In this document: positions 1 to 7,776 of the stretch, piece by piece
Layout of the letters: every line of letters begins with the position of its first letter
Numbering within the stretch: the stretch's first letter is position 1
NCBI GenBank assembly: GCA_903823115.1
Contig: CAIJRN010000034.1
Coordinates: forward strand, 62,001-126,000
DNA: 64,000 nt
Direction: 5' to 3'
From: an uncultured cyanobacterium
Lineage (GTDB): Bacteria; Cyanobacteriota; Cyanobacteriia; PCC-6307; Cyanobiaceae
Program-made: the position numbers and the translations under genes
Notes under the pieces: model-generated
Told to the model about the DNA's origin: nothing
Databases searched by the model: none
The model's input: only the letters and a program-made list of their open reading frames with translations

Positions 1-231
1 GTTCCGGCCGGAGAAGGGGGCTGGTTGCCGGTCGCCTCGGCAGAGGCGGCGGCTCAAGGTGCCGATGCTGTGCTGATCCTCACCGAATGGGCTGCCTACC
101 GCCAGCTCGACTGGGTCGCCATTGCCGCCTTGATGCGTCGCCCGGCCTGGCTGTTCGACGCCCGGGCGATCGCCGATGCCGATGCCGCCCGTGCCGCCGG
201 CCTTACGGTCTGGCGGGTAGGAGAAGGCTGA
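1..231 (+). CDS. UDP-glucose/GDP-mannose dehydrogenase, C-terminal fragment (cut by window edge)
   Basis: Only the last 76 codons are in the window; the frame is open from base 1. The fragment has the typical end of the UDP-glucose 6-dehydrogenase family: an [13 protein letters not shown] block followed by a predicted strand with LFDAR (the usual wording is DxR near the C-terminus of the UDP-binding domain). The enzyme oxidises UDP-glucose to UDP-glucuronate in the cytosol. The next gene, one base after the stop, is a UDP-glucuronate decarboxylase, which uses that product, so the two probably form an operon for UDP-xylose or related surface-sugar precursors. The exact substrate cannot be fixed from the C-terminus alone. 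Confidence 0.8.
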   Translation, partial: VPAGEGGWLPVASAEAAAQGADAVLILTEWAAYRQLDWVAIAALMRRPAWLFDARAIADADAARAAGLTVWRVGEG

Positions 232-232
232 G

Positions 233-1174
233 ATGGCGATGCGCAATCTGATCACCGGTGGAGCCGGCTTCCTCGGCTCCCACCTGATCGATCGGCTGAT
301 GAAGGCCGATGAGGAGGTGATCTGCCTCGACAACTACTTCACCGGCCGCAAGGGCAACATTCGCCACTGGATCGGCCATCCCAGCTTTGAGTTGATCCGC
401 CACGACGTCACCGAGCCGATCCGGCTGGAGGTGGATCGCATCTGGCACCTGGCCTGTCCGGCCTCGCCGGTGCACTACCAGTTCAATCCGATCAAGACGG
501 CCAAGACCAGCTTTCTGGGCACCTACAACATGCTCGGTCTGGCCCGCCGGGTGGGGGCGCGGCTGCTGCTGGCCTCCACCAGTGAGGTCTATGGCGATCC
601 GGAGGTCCATCCCCAGCCCGAGAGCTACCGGGGCTGCGTCAACACGATCGGCATTCGCTCCTGCTACGACGAGGGCAAGCGCATCGCTGAAACCCTCTGT
701 TTCGACTATCAGCGCATGCATGGCACCGAGATCCGGGTGATGCGCATCTTCAACACCTACGGTCCGCGCATGTTGCCGGATGATGGCCGGGTGGTGAGCA
801 ATTTCATCGTCCAGGCCCTCAGGGGCGAACCGCTCACGCTCTACGGCGACGGCCGTCAGACCCGCTCCTTCTGCTATGTCGACGACCTGATCGAGGGCAT
901 GATCCGGTTGATGAACGGGGGGCACAGCGGTCCGATCAACATCGGCAATCCCGGCGAGTTCACGATCCGCCAACTGGCCGAATTGGTGCGGGATCGCATC
1001 AATCCCGCTCTGGAACTCGTCACCCGGCCCCTGCCCCAGGACGATCCGCTGCAGCGCCAACCGGTGATCGACCTGGCCCGCGCTGAGCTGGGCTGGGAGC
1101 CGACAGTCAGCCTGGAGCAGGGACTGGAAGCCACGATCGCCTACTTCCGCCAGTGCCTGGCGGAGGGCGCCTGA
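233..1174 (+). CDS. UDP-glucuronate decarboxylase (UDP-xylose synthase), SDR family
   Basis: 313 residues, full length for this extended-SDR family. The N-terminal Rossmann motif [10 protein letters not shown] lies at about residues 9-18. The catalytic STSEVYGDP block is near 115-123 and the YDEGKR motif (Tyr and Lys) near 145-150; YDEGKR rather than YxxxK in a generic context is typical of UXS enzymes. [10 protein letters not shown] near 238 is also characteristic. It converts UDP-glucuronate to UDP-xylose using bound NAD. The start is ATG at 233, or the second ATG at 239, immediately after the dehydrogenase stop, which suggests translational coupling. Confidence 0.9.
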   Translation: MAMRNLITGGAGFLGSHLIDRLMKADEEVICLDNYFTGRKGNIRHWIGHPSFELIRHDVTEPIRLEVDRIWHLACPASPVHYQFNPIKTAKTSFLGTYNMLGLARRVGARLLLASTSEVYGDPEVHPQPESYRGCVNTIGIRSCYDEGKRIAETLCFDYQRMHGTEIRVMRIFNTYGPRMLPDDGRVVSNFIVQALRGEPLTLYGDGRQTRSFCYVDDLIEGMIRLMNGGHSGPINIGNPGEFTIRQLAELVRDRINPALELVTRPLPQDDPLQRQPVIDLARAELGWEPTVSLEQGLEATIAYFRQCLAEGA

Positions 1175-1532
1175 GCCGCCCGATCCTGGTCACCGGTGTC
1201 GCCGGCTTCATCGGCGCCGCTGTGGCTGAGCGGCTGCTGGCCAGGGGCGAGCGCCTGATCGGCTCGACAACCTCAACAGCGGCGGTGCCCCACCGGCTGT
1301 TCAACATCGGCAACAGCCAGCCGATCCCGCTGCTGCGCTTCATCGAGGTGCAGGAGCAGGCCCTAGGCCGGCCGGCGATCCGAGATCTGCAGCCGGTGCA
1401 GCCCGGCGACGTGCCCGCCACCGCCGCGGACATCAGGCCCTGGAGGCCTGGGTGGGGTTCTGACCCACCGCGTCGATCGAGGTGGGCGTCGAGCGCTTCA
1501 GTGCCTGGTACCGCCGTCACTACGGGGCCTGA
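1171..1532 (+). pseudogene. Remnant of a UDP-glucuronate 4-epimerase-like SDR gene (internal deletion plus frameshifts)
   Basis: The first frame reads RPILVTGVAGFIGAAVAERL, a clear SDR nucleotide-binding start. Near 1258 a one-base loss shifts the reading: the neighbouring frame there reads LDNLN, as in intact epimerases. The text then jumps directly to HRLFNIGNSQP, normally about 200 residues further on, so the core including the catalytic Tyr-Lys is deleted. A second shift near 1437 moves the C-terminal text (EAWVGF, then [14 protein letters not shown]) to a third frame, which also contains a stop before the final one at 1530-1532. It overlaps the stop of the upstream decarboxylase and once belonged to the same sugar-nucleotide cluster. 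Confidence 0.8.
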
Positions 1533-1591
1533 ATCCGGAGCCGGCACCGCTGCAGGGCAAACTGACCCCCTGTACAGCCCGTCTCTTCCCC

Positions 1592-2854
1592 TTGGAACCG
1601 CTCCAGAGCCTGCGCGGCACGGTGGATCTGCTGCCCGCCCAGACCCCGTTCTGGCAGGGGGTCGAGGCCGTGGCCCGCGAACAGTTCCGTCGGGCCGGCA
1701 TCGCCGAGATCCGCACACCGCTGCTGGAGGTCACCGAGCTGTTCGCCCGCGGCATCGGTGAAGCCACCGATGTGGTCGGCAAGGAGATGTACACCTTCCT
1801 CGATCGCGGCGAGCGCAGCTGCACCCTGCGGCCGGAGGGCACGGCCTCGGTGGTGCGCGCCGCCATCCAGCACGGATTGCTCAGCCAGGGGCCCCAGCGC
1901 CTCTGGTACGGCGGGCCGATGTTCCGCTACGAGCGGCCCCAGGCGGGCCGGCAGCGCCAGTTCCATCAGATCGGTCTGGAGTTCCTCGGCTTCGCCGATC
2001 CCCGCAGCGACGCCGAGGCGATCGCCATCGCCTGGGATCTGCTGGCGGAGCTGGGCCTGGCCGGCCTGGCGCTGGAGCTCAACTCTCTTGGCAGCTCCGA
2101 CGATCGGCAGCGCTACCGCCAGGAGCTGGTGGCCTGGCTGGAGGGGCACCGTGAGCAGCTGGATCCCGACTCCCAGCAGCGCATCGTCACCAATCCGCTT
2201 CGCATCCTTGATTCCAAGAACCCGGCCACCCAGGCCCTGCTGGCCGGGGCTCCCACCCTGGCGGACTCCCTGGCACCCGAGAGCCAGGAGCGCTTCGAAC
2301 GGGTGCAGCAGGCCCTGACAGGCCTGGAGATTCCGTTTGTGATCAACCCTCGCCTGGTGCGGGGCCTGGATTATTACAGCCACACGGCCTTCGAGATCAC
2401 CAGCAGCCAGCTCGGCGCCCAGGCCACCGTCTGCGGTGGCGGCCGCTACGACGGTCTGGTGGGCCAACTGGGCGGGCCGGCCACTCCCGCCGTGGGCTGG
2501 GCCCTCGGCATGGAGCGGCTGGTGCTGCTGGCCCAGGCGGCTGCAGATCCAGCGGCCCTGCAGGCTGCGGTGCCCGATCTCTATGTGATCAGCCGCGGCG
2601 CCGAGGCCGAAGCCCTGGCCCTGCCGCTGGCCCGCCGCGCCCGCGCCCAGGGACTGGCTGTGGAGCTGGATCTGACGGCCGCCGCCTTCGGCAAGCAGTT
2701 CAAGCGCGCCGACCGCAGCGGTGCCCCCTGGGCGGCGGTGATCGGCGAGGCGGAAGCGAGCGAAGGGGTGGTGGTGCTCAAGGATCTGCGTGATCCCGAG
2801 GGTGGCGATCTGCGGCTGACTCCCGAGGAGCTGCTGGCGCGCCTGCTGGCCTGA
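1592..2854 (+). CDS. hisS: Histidyl-tRNA synthetase
   Basis: 420 residues, normal for a bacterial class II HisRS. Motif 2 ([16 protein letters not shown]) lies near 109-125. The histidine-binding signature [12 protein letters not shown] is near 253, and motif 3 (GWALGMERL) is near 302. The C-terminal anticodon-binding domain follows. It charges tRNA-His in the cytosol. The start is a TTG at 1592 giving an N-terminus beginning [14 protein letters not shown], the family's usual opening. No ATG exists nearby in frame, so TTG is the best choice but not certain. Confidence 0.93.
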   Translation: MEPLQSLRGTVDLLPAQTPFWQGVEAVAREQFRRAGIAEIRTPLLEVTELFARGIGEATDVVGKEMYTFLDRGERSCTLRPEGTASVVRAAIQHGLLSQGPQRLWYGGPMFRYERPQAGRQRQFHQIGLEFLGFADPRSDAEAIAIAWDLLAELGLAGLALELNSLGSSDDRQRYRQELVAWLEGHREQLDPDSQQRIVTNPLRILDSKNPATQALLAGAPTLADSLAPESQERFERVQQALTGLEIPFVINPRLVRGLDYYSHTAFEITSSQLGAQATVCGGGRYDGLVGQLGGPATPAVGWALGMERLVLLAQAAADPAALQAAVPDLYVISRGAEAEALALPLARRARAQGLAVELDLTAAAFGKQFKRADRSGAPWAAVIGEAEASEGVVVLKDLRDPEGGDLRLTPEELLARLLA

Positions 2855-2932
2855 AGCCGTTCCCGGCCAACCCAGGCCGGCAGGCCTTGTCCTGACTGTC
2901 GGCAAACCAACAAGCGACCCCTTTGGGGCCAT

Positions 2933-2958
2933 AAAAAAGCGGACCCGTTGGGGCCCGC
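2933..2958 (-). terminator. Rho-independent terminator of the psbEFLJ operon
   Basis: Read on the minus strand this is an 8-bp GC-rich stem (GCGGGCCC / GGGTCCGC, one G-U pair) with a CAAC loop, followed by six T residues. It lies about 40 bases downstream of the psbJ stop and fits transcription from psbE through psbJ. Confidence 0.75.
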
Positions 2959-2995
2959 TCCGGGGGTGTGAGGGTGGTGACGTGGGGGACCGGTT

Positions 2996-3196
2996 TCAGG
3001 CCGAACCCACGGCCACGTACGAGCCATAGAAAAACAGGCCAACCACGAAGATCACGGCCATGCCACCGGCGGTGGCCACGAGCCACAGGGGCAGTACGCC
3101 TTCGGTCCAGCGGCTCTTCCAGGCCACGGCCGGGCGACCATCAGGAAGACGGTCCGGGATCCGGCCGTCGGGGAGAGAGGATTTCTTGCCGCTCAT
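2996..3196 (-). CDS. psbJ: Photosystem II reaction centre protein J
   Basis: 66 residues with one hydrophobic helix near 39-60 ([22 protein letters not shown]) and the family's closing GSYVAVGSA. The soluble N-terminus is longer than the roughly 40-residue core protein, as often seen in marine and freshwater Synechococcus. PsbJ is a single-span thylakoid subunit next to cytochrome b559. It is the last gene of psbE-F-L-J; the terminator lies just downstream. Confidence 0.95.
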   Translation of the reverse strand: MSGKKSSLPDGRIPDRLPDGRPAVAWKSRWTEGVLPLWLVATAGGMAVIFVVGLFFYGSYVAVGSA

Positions 3197-3211
3197 TCGG
3201 GTGCCTCCGGA

Positions 3212-3331
3212 TCAGTTGAAGAAGTAGCTGGAAAACAGCACGCCCGTGACGAACACGAACAGCAGCCCCAGGTAGAGGCTGGTGCGATTCAGTTCAACCG
3301 GGAGGTTGTTGGGGTTGTCGTTGCGTTGCAT
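3212..3331 (-). CDS. psbL: Photosystem II reaction centre protein L
   Basis: 39 residues, the exact family length. It opens [20 protein letters not shown] and ends in the conserved helix closing SSYFFN. The single membrane span is near 17-37. PsbL sits at the PSII dimer interface and supports the acceptor side. It lies 15 bases before psbJ and 79 bases after psbF in the operon. Confidence 0.96.
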   Translation of the reverse strand: MQRNDNPNNLPVELNRTSLYLGLLFVFVTGVLFSSYFFN

Positions 3332-3410
3332 GCCGATGATGGGGGGAATCGGGTGTCAGCTCAGGGTCGTCACCACAGCTGGACACTGCGGTGACGGGAT
3401 TGCAGCCCGA

Positions 3411-3548
3411 TCAGCGGCGGACGAACTGCATGGCGGCCAGGGCCCCAAGGAAGAAGACCGTGGGGATGCCGAGAGCATGAACCGACAGCCAGCGCACCGT
3501 GAAGATCGGGTAGTTGCGCGGCGTGGTGGGAGCGGGAGCTTGGGTCAT
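3411..3548 (-). CDS. psbF: Cytochrome b559 beta subunit
   Basis: 45 residues. The haem-ligand histidine is in RSLAVHALGIP (about residue 24), within a single helix that ends MQFVRR, the invariant C-terminus of PsbF. Together with PsbE it binds the b559 haem in the PSII core. The ATG at 3548 is 4 bases after the psbE stop, so the two subunits are translationally coupled. Confidence 0.97.
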   Translation of the reverse strand: MTQAPAPTTPRNYPIFTVRWLSVHALGIPTVFFLGALAAMQFVRR

Positions 3549-3552
3549 GGCC

Positions 3553-3801
3553 TTATTTCATGCGCAGGTCGAGCTGGCTCTTGCCTTCGTAGCGCTGGCT
3601 GACGACGGGAGCCTTGGTCTCCTGAGCCTGGAAGTAGGCGTCAGGCCGGGGGGTGCCGAAGGCGTCATACGCCAGGCCGGTGGAAACGAACATGAAGCCG
3701 GCCAGGAAGATGGCAGGCAGGGTCACCGCATGGATGACCCAGTAACGGATGCTCGTGATGATTTCGAAGAACGGACGTTCCCCTGTAGAGCCGGCAGCCA
3801 T
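3553..3801 (-). CDS. psbE: Cytochrome b559 alpha subunit
   Basis: 82 residues, standard length. The opening [20 protein letters not shown] and the haem histidine in [10 protein letters not shown] (about residue 24) identify PsbE. The lumenal tail contains the conserved [10 protein letters not shown]. It is the first gene of psbEFLJ; the promoter should lie in the 131 bases between 3802 and 3932, but I see no convincing -35/-10 pair there. Confidence 0.97.
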   Translation of the reverse strand: MAAGSTGERPFFEIITSIRYWVIHAVTLPAIFLAGFMFVSTGLAYDAFGTPRPDAYFQAQETKAPVVSQRYEGKSQLDLRMK

Positions 3802-3932
3802 GGTGTAGAGCGTTCAGCCAGAAGATCCTAGAGGTCGCTCTGCTGCCCCCGGGAGTGGACCGGGGGGTTGGTTACAGAGGGATGTAGTTCGGCCTGGGCA
3901 GGGCCTGACGATCGGCGTCAGCGGGGGCTGGT

Positions 3933-4961
3933 TCAGCCCACCCAGCGCAGCAGGGAGCCCCGTTCGCCCAGGACAAAGCCCTTGTCGCTGCCTTCGAAGT
4001 GGATGCGGGTGAAGTTGGTGGGTTGCTCAGCCCCCACCGGATCCCGCTGCCAGCTGCCGCCGCCATCGCGGCTCACCAGCAGGGTGCCGCTGCCGCCGCC
4101 GGTCCAGATGGCGCCACTGGGATCCCAGGCCAGGTCCAGATAGCCGAAGCCATTGGTGATCGGCACCACCGCCTTGCCCCAGGCCTCGAGGTCATCGGCG
4201 TCGGTGTTGAAGCGCAGCTGGGCACCCCGGGCCAGCATCCAGAGGTTGCCGTCCGGCTGGAAGCCCATCGACTGCAGCCGCTGGCTGCTCATCCGCTGAT
4301 GCACCTGCCAGGTCTCCTGGCCGGGGGTCCAGCTGGCGAAGAAATTGCCCAGGCCGCTCACGCTCACATAGCGGCCGTCAGTGGAGCGGCGCAGATCGCG
4401 CACGGCCCCGGCGGCGTCGCTGACCAGAGCCTGCCAGCTGCTGCCGGCGTTGCCGGTCTGGTAGACAGCCCCCACATTGGTGGCCAGCTCGGCCTGGTTC
4501 GGGCCCAGGGCCGTGATCAGGTAGGGCTCGCCGGGCAACTTGGTGTCCAGCAGCAGGCGACTCCAGCTCTTGCCGGCATCGTCGCTGTGCAGCAGCAGGC
4601 CGGGCTGGCCGACGATCCAGCCCTCATTGCCCTTGAAATCGATGCTGATCAGGCGGAAGTTCTCCTCCGGCGGCAGATCGAGCGCCCGGGTTTCCCAGCT
4701 GGCACCGCCGTCGTCGGTCTCCATGATCAGGCGGTTGCTGCCCACCAGAAAGCCGTGGTCGGCGCTGGTGAAGGCCAGGTCCAGCGGATTGGAGCTGGTG
4801 GCGAGCGGCACGGCCTGCCAGGGGCTGGCGCTGGCCGTCGGCAGACCGGTGGTGACGCAGCCGCTGAGGCCGAAGCCCAGGCTGACCACCAGCAGCAGGT
4901 TCAGCAGTGGAGAAAGCAGTCGGCCCAGTCGCCATTGGCGGGGCACGGAAATCCGGTTCAC
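3933..4961 (-). CDS. ycf48: Photosystem II assembly factor Ycf48 (HCF136 homologue), lipoprotein
   Basis: 342 residues with a bacterial lipoprotein signal: basic N-terminus, a hydrophobic stretch, and lipobox LSGC near 32-35. The body is a seven-bladed beta-propeller with recurring DDGGxSW and similar BNR-like repeats (TDDGGASWE, SDDAGKSW, RDGGGSWQ), as in Ycf48. The protein helps assemble the D1 precursor with PSII at the lumenal side of the membrane. It lies between rubA and psbE, the conserved cyanobacterial order in which all three serve PSII biogenesis. Six bases separate it from rubA. Confidence 0.95.
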   Translation of the reverse strand: MNRISVPRQWRLGRLLSPLLNLLLVVSLGFGLSGCVTTGLPTASASPWQAVPLATSSNPLDLAFTSADHGFLVGSNRLIMETDDGGASWETRALDLPPEENFRLISIDFKGNEGWIVGQPGLLLHSDDAGKSWSRLLLDTKLPGEPYLITALGPNQAELATNVGAVYQTGNAGSSWQALVSDAAGAVRDLRRSTDGRYVSVSGLGNFFASWTPGQETWQVHQRMSSQRLQSMGFQPDGNLWMLARGAQLRFNTDADDLEAWGKAVVPITNGFGYLDLAWDPSGAIWTGGGSGTLLVSRDGGGSWQRDPVGAEQPTNFTRIHFEGSDKGFVLGERGSLLRWVG

Positions 4962-4967
4962 GGGGGA

Positions 4968-5498
4968 TCAGCGCAGGGAATAGAGCGAGAGGAAGAAGGC
5001 GATCGCCAGGGCAAAGCCGCCGAAGATCAGCACGTTCTTTTGGCCCGGGGTGAGGCGGTTGACGCCGAGGCCGAAGTTGAGGTTCTCTTCGAAGCCGCTG
5101 GGCTTGTTGCGGGGACCGATGTCCTTGAAGGCCCCCACCCGGCTGCGGCAGACCGGGCAGCGGAAACCGATCGGATCGAGGTCGCTGAAGGGCGTGCCCT
5201 GGGGGATCGCCAGCTTTTTGATCCCTTCGCCCGGGTCATAGACGAAGCCGCAGCTGCGGCATTCAAAGCGGTGGCTGGCCGGGTCGCTGGTTGCCGGCTC
5301 AGCGTCGGGGGCGACCGATCCGGCTTCCTGCCCAGGGCTGGCGGCACTGTCGGCAGGGGCCAGCTCCGGCGTGCTGTCCTCTTCAGGCTCAGCGCTGGAA
5401 TCGGCGCCGAGATCGCTGGGGGACTGGGGCGGCGGGGCCTCCGTTGGCTGGCCGGATGGCTGGTCCGATGGCTGGTCCGTGGGAGCGTCCATGCTCAT
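4968..5498 (-). CDS. rubA: Membrane-anchored rubredoxin (PSII-associated RubA)
   Basis: The rubredoxin domain at about 77-128 carries both CxxC pairs (ECRSCGF and CPVCRSR) that bind one iron. A single C-terminal transmembrane helix (about 153-175) anchors it. RubA is required for PSII, and in some systems PSI, assembly. The first 75 residues are Pro/Ser/Glu-rich, low in complexity and longer than in most relatives, so the true start could be internal. ATG at 5498 is retained because the frame is open and compositionally consistent. Likely cotranscribed with ycf48. Confidence 0.92.
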   Translation of the reverse strand: MSMDAPTDQPSDQPSGQPTEAPPPQSPSDLGADSSAEPEEDSTPELAPADSAASPGQEAGSVAPDAEPATSDPASHRFECRSCGFVYDPGEGIKKLAIPQGTPFSDLDPIGFRCPVCRSRVGAFKDIGPRNKPSGFEENLNFGLGVNRLTPGQKNVLIFGGFALAIAFFLSLYSLR

Positions 5499-5746
5499 CC
5501 CGTGGCCGTTGCTTATTGAGAGGGAACTCTATCCAGGCCTGCCGCCGTGACTGAGACGCCCCCGCAGGCTGGGGCGTCGCCGTTGGACTGGGATCCAGCG
5601 CCGTCGGTTGGATCGGCTCGCGCGTTGGCCGGGGTTTTCGCTCCGCGGCAACACGTCGCTGGCGCTCCGATCGGGCCGTTGGTCAGCCGTGAACCGTCAG
5701 TGGCGGGCCATGGATGCCAGACTGCGCCGCAGGTTGGACCGGCTCG

Positions 5747-6109
5747 ATGTTCGTGCTCTCCGGCTACGACGCTTTTCTGGGTTTCTTGCTGCTTTCAGCA
5801 GCAGTCCCGGTACTGGCGCTGGTGGCCAACAAGCTGCTGTCGCCGAAGAGCCGGCAGGGGGAGCGGGAGCTCACCTATGAGTCCGGCATGGAGCCGATCG
5901 GCGGCGCCTGGATTCAGTTCAACATCCGCTACTACATGTTTGCCCTGGTCTTCGTCATCTTCGATGTCGAGACCGTCTTCCTCTATCCCTGGGCGGTGGC
6001 TTTCCACCGGCTGGGACTGCTGGCCTTCATCGAGGCCCTCATCTTTATTGCCATCCTCGTGGTGGCCCTCGCCTACGCCTGGCGCAAGGGCGCCCTCGAG
6101 TGGAGCTGA
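5747..6109 (+). CDS. ndhC: NAD(P)H-quinone oxidoreductase subunit 3
   Basis: 120 residues with three membrane helices. The loop between helices 1 and 2 contains the family signature ([15 protein letters not shown]), followed by [12 protein letters not shown]. It is a membrane-arm subunit of the thylakoid NDH-1 complex, used in respiration and cyclic electron flow. The ATG at 5747 gives the standard [12 protein letters not shown] opening; an in-frame ATG at 5714 gives an unrelated extension. First gene of ndhC-K-J, divergent from rubA across a 248-bp intergenic region. Confidence 0.96.
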   Translation: MFVLSGYDAFLGFLLLSAAVPVLALVANKLLSPKSRQGERELTYESGMEPIGGAWIQFNIRYYMFALVFVIFDVETVFLYPWAVAFHRLGLLAFIEALIFIAILVVALAYAWRKGALEWS

Positions 6110-6116
6110 CCCCGCC

Positions 6117-6890
6117 ATGACGCTGACTCCTCCTGCTTCCTCCACCCCATCGCTGACGGCGCTGCGGGATCTCCGGGCCGCCACCTGCGCTCCGGTCGGG
6201 GCACCGGCGGTCACCTCCGCTCTTTCGGAGAATGTGATCCTCACCAGCCTCGATGATCTGCACAATTGGGCCCGGCTCAGCAGCCTTTGGCCGCTGCTCT
6301 ACGGCACGGCCTGCTGCTTCATCGAGTTCGCCGCCCTGATCGGCTCCCGCTTCGACTTTGACCGCTTCGGTCTGGTGCCCCGCTCCAGCCCCCGCCAGGC
6401 TGATCTGCTGATCGTGGCCGGCACGGTGACGATGAAGATGGGCCCCGCCCTGGTGCGGCTCTATGAACAGATGCCCGAGCCCAAGTATGTGATCGCCATG
6501 GGGGCCTGCACGATCACCGGCGGCATGTTCTCGGCCGATTCCCCCACGGCCGTGCGGGGCGTCGACAAGCTGATTCCCGTGGATCTCTATCTGCCGGGCT
6601 GCCCGCCGCGGCCGGAGGCGATCTTTGACGCCGTGATCAAGCTGCGCAAGAAGGTGGGCAATGAGGCTCTGGCTGAGCGGGGCAATCTCCAGCAGACGCA
6701 CCGCTACTGCACGATCCCCCACCAGCTCAAGGCGGTGGTTCCGATCGTCGATGGCCGCTATCTGCGGGCCGAAACCCAGAAGGCGGCTCTGGCCGCGGCG
6801 GCCGCCTTGCCTCTAGCCAGCGTCCAGACAGCTTCGGCCGAGCCGGTGGCGGCCGCTGGGGCCTCCTCGGCGGCCGCCAGCCAGGACTGA
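6117..6890 (+). CDS. ndhK: NAD(P)H-quinone oxidoreductase subunit K (4Fe-4S, NuoB type)
   Basis: 257 residues from ATG 6117, seven bases after ndhC. The N2-cluster cysteines are visible in [18 protein letters not shown] and PGCPPRPE. The C-terminal 40 residues are Ala-rich and variable. NdhK carries the last iron-sulfur cluster before plastoquinone in NDH-1. The frame stays open upstream to 5547, but that extension overlaps ndhC in another frame and is not expected to be translated. Confidence 0.96.
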   Translation: MTLTPPASSTPSLTALRDLRAATCAPVGAPAVTSALSENVILTSLDDLHNWARLSSLWPLLYGTACCFIEFAALIGSRFDFDRFGLVPRSSPRQADLLIVAGTVTMKMGPALVRLYEQMPEPKYVIAMGACTITGGMFSADSPTAVRGVDKLIPVDLYLPGCPPRPEAIFDAVIKLRKKVGNEALAERGNLQQTHRYCTIPHQLKAVVPIVDGRYLRAETQKAALAAAAALPLASVQTASAEPVAAAGASSAAASQD

Positions 6891-7089
6891 AGCCGGCGCC
6901 CAACGGGGCTCTGGGCAGCACCTGGCCTGGGCCGGCTTCCCTGAGCCCAGCCTGGGCAGAGCCAGCCAGTTTCATCGCCGAACCCCCAAGTCCCTTTGAC
7001 GTCGCCCTGCCGCAGACTCCCTCCCCAGGCGGGATCTGCTCCTGCCTCTGCCTCGCACCCCTCCGCCAGTTCTCCCCCAGCCACGAGCC

Positions 7090-7665
7090 ATGCCTGACGA
7101 CACCGCCGCCGTTACCGCTCCCGCTCTGGCGCCCGGCCCGGTGGGCACCTGGCTGAGCCAGCAGGGTTTTGACCATGAGCTGCTGCCGGCCGACCATCTG
7201 GGTGTGGAGATTCTGGGCATCGAGCCTGATGTCCTGCCTCTGGTGGTCACGGCGCTCAAGGCCAGTGGCTTTGATTACCTGCAGTGCCAGGGCGGCTACG
7301 ACGAGGGCCCCGGTGGTCGCCTGGTGAGCTTCTATCACCTCGTCAAGTTGGCCAGCGTGGCCCATCACATCGCCCCCGCCGCCGCTCCAGCCGGAACCAC
7401 CCAGACCCTCCCCGCTGACCTCCGCCTTGAGGAGGTGCGGCTCAAGGTGTTCCTGCAGCGCGATGGAGCCCTCACCATCCCCAGCCTCTATGGCCTGTTC
7501 CGTGGCGCTGACTGGCAGGAGCGCGAAACCTTCGACATGTTCGGCATCCAGTTCGCGGGCCATCCCCATCCCAAGCGGCTGCTGATGCCGGAGGACTGGA
7601 AGGGCTACCCGCTGCGCAAGGACTACGTGCAGCCCGATTTCTACGAGATGCAGGACGCCTACTGA
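7090..7665 (+). CDS. ndhJ: NAD(P)H-quinone oxidoreductase subunit J (NuoC type)
   Basis: 191 residues. The 30-kDa-subunit signature [10 protein letters not shown] is near 157, followed by [20 protein letters not shown]. It is a hydrophilic-arm subunit of NDH-1, bound next to NdhK and NdhH. It is separated from ndhK by 199 bases in which I see no gene or clear hairpin; cotranscription is likely but not shown. Confidence 0.95.
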   Translation: MPDDTAAVTAPALAPGPVGTWLSQQGFDHELLPADHLGVEILGIEPDVLPLVVTALKASGFDYLQCQGGYDEGPGGRLVSFYHLVKLASVAHHIAPAAAPAGTTQTLPADLRLEEVRLKVFLQRDGALTIPSLYGLFRGADWQERETFDMFGIQFAGHPHPKRLLMPEDWKGYPLRKDYVQPDFYEMQDAY

Positions 7666-7719
7666 CCTGCTGATCCAGAAGCCCTGATCCCGAAGCTCGC
7701 TCCAAGATCAGGGGAAAGC

Positions 7720-7776
7720 TTCTGCGCAGGCCTGCTGCTGAGTCTGCGCAGACTGCTCTTCTGCGCAGACCGGCCT
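7720..7776. repeat. CTGCGCAG palindrome cluster between convergent genes
   Basis: Three copies of TCTGCGCAG lie at 7720, 7743 and 7760, the central one inside a perfect 14-bp palindrome AGTCTGCGCAGACT (7741-7754). The cluster sits between the convergent ends of ndhJ and the amidohydrolase gene. It can form short hairpins and may act as a weak bidirectional terminator, but there is no T-tract. Confidence 0.4.
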
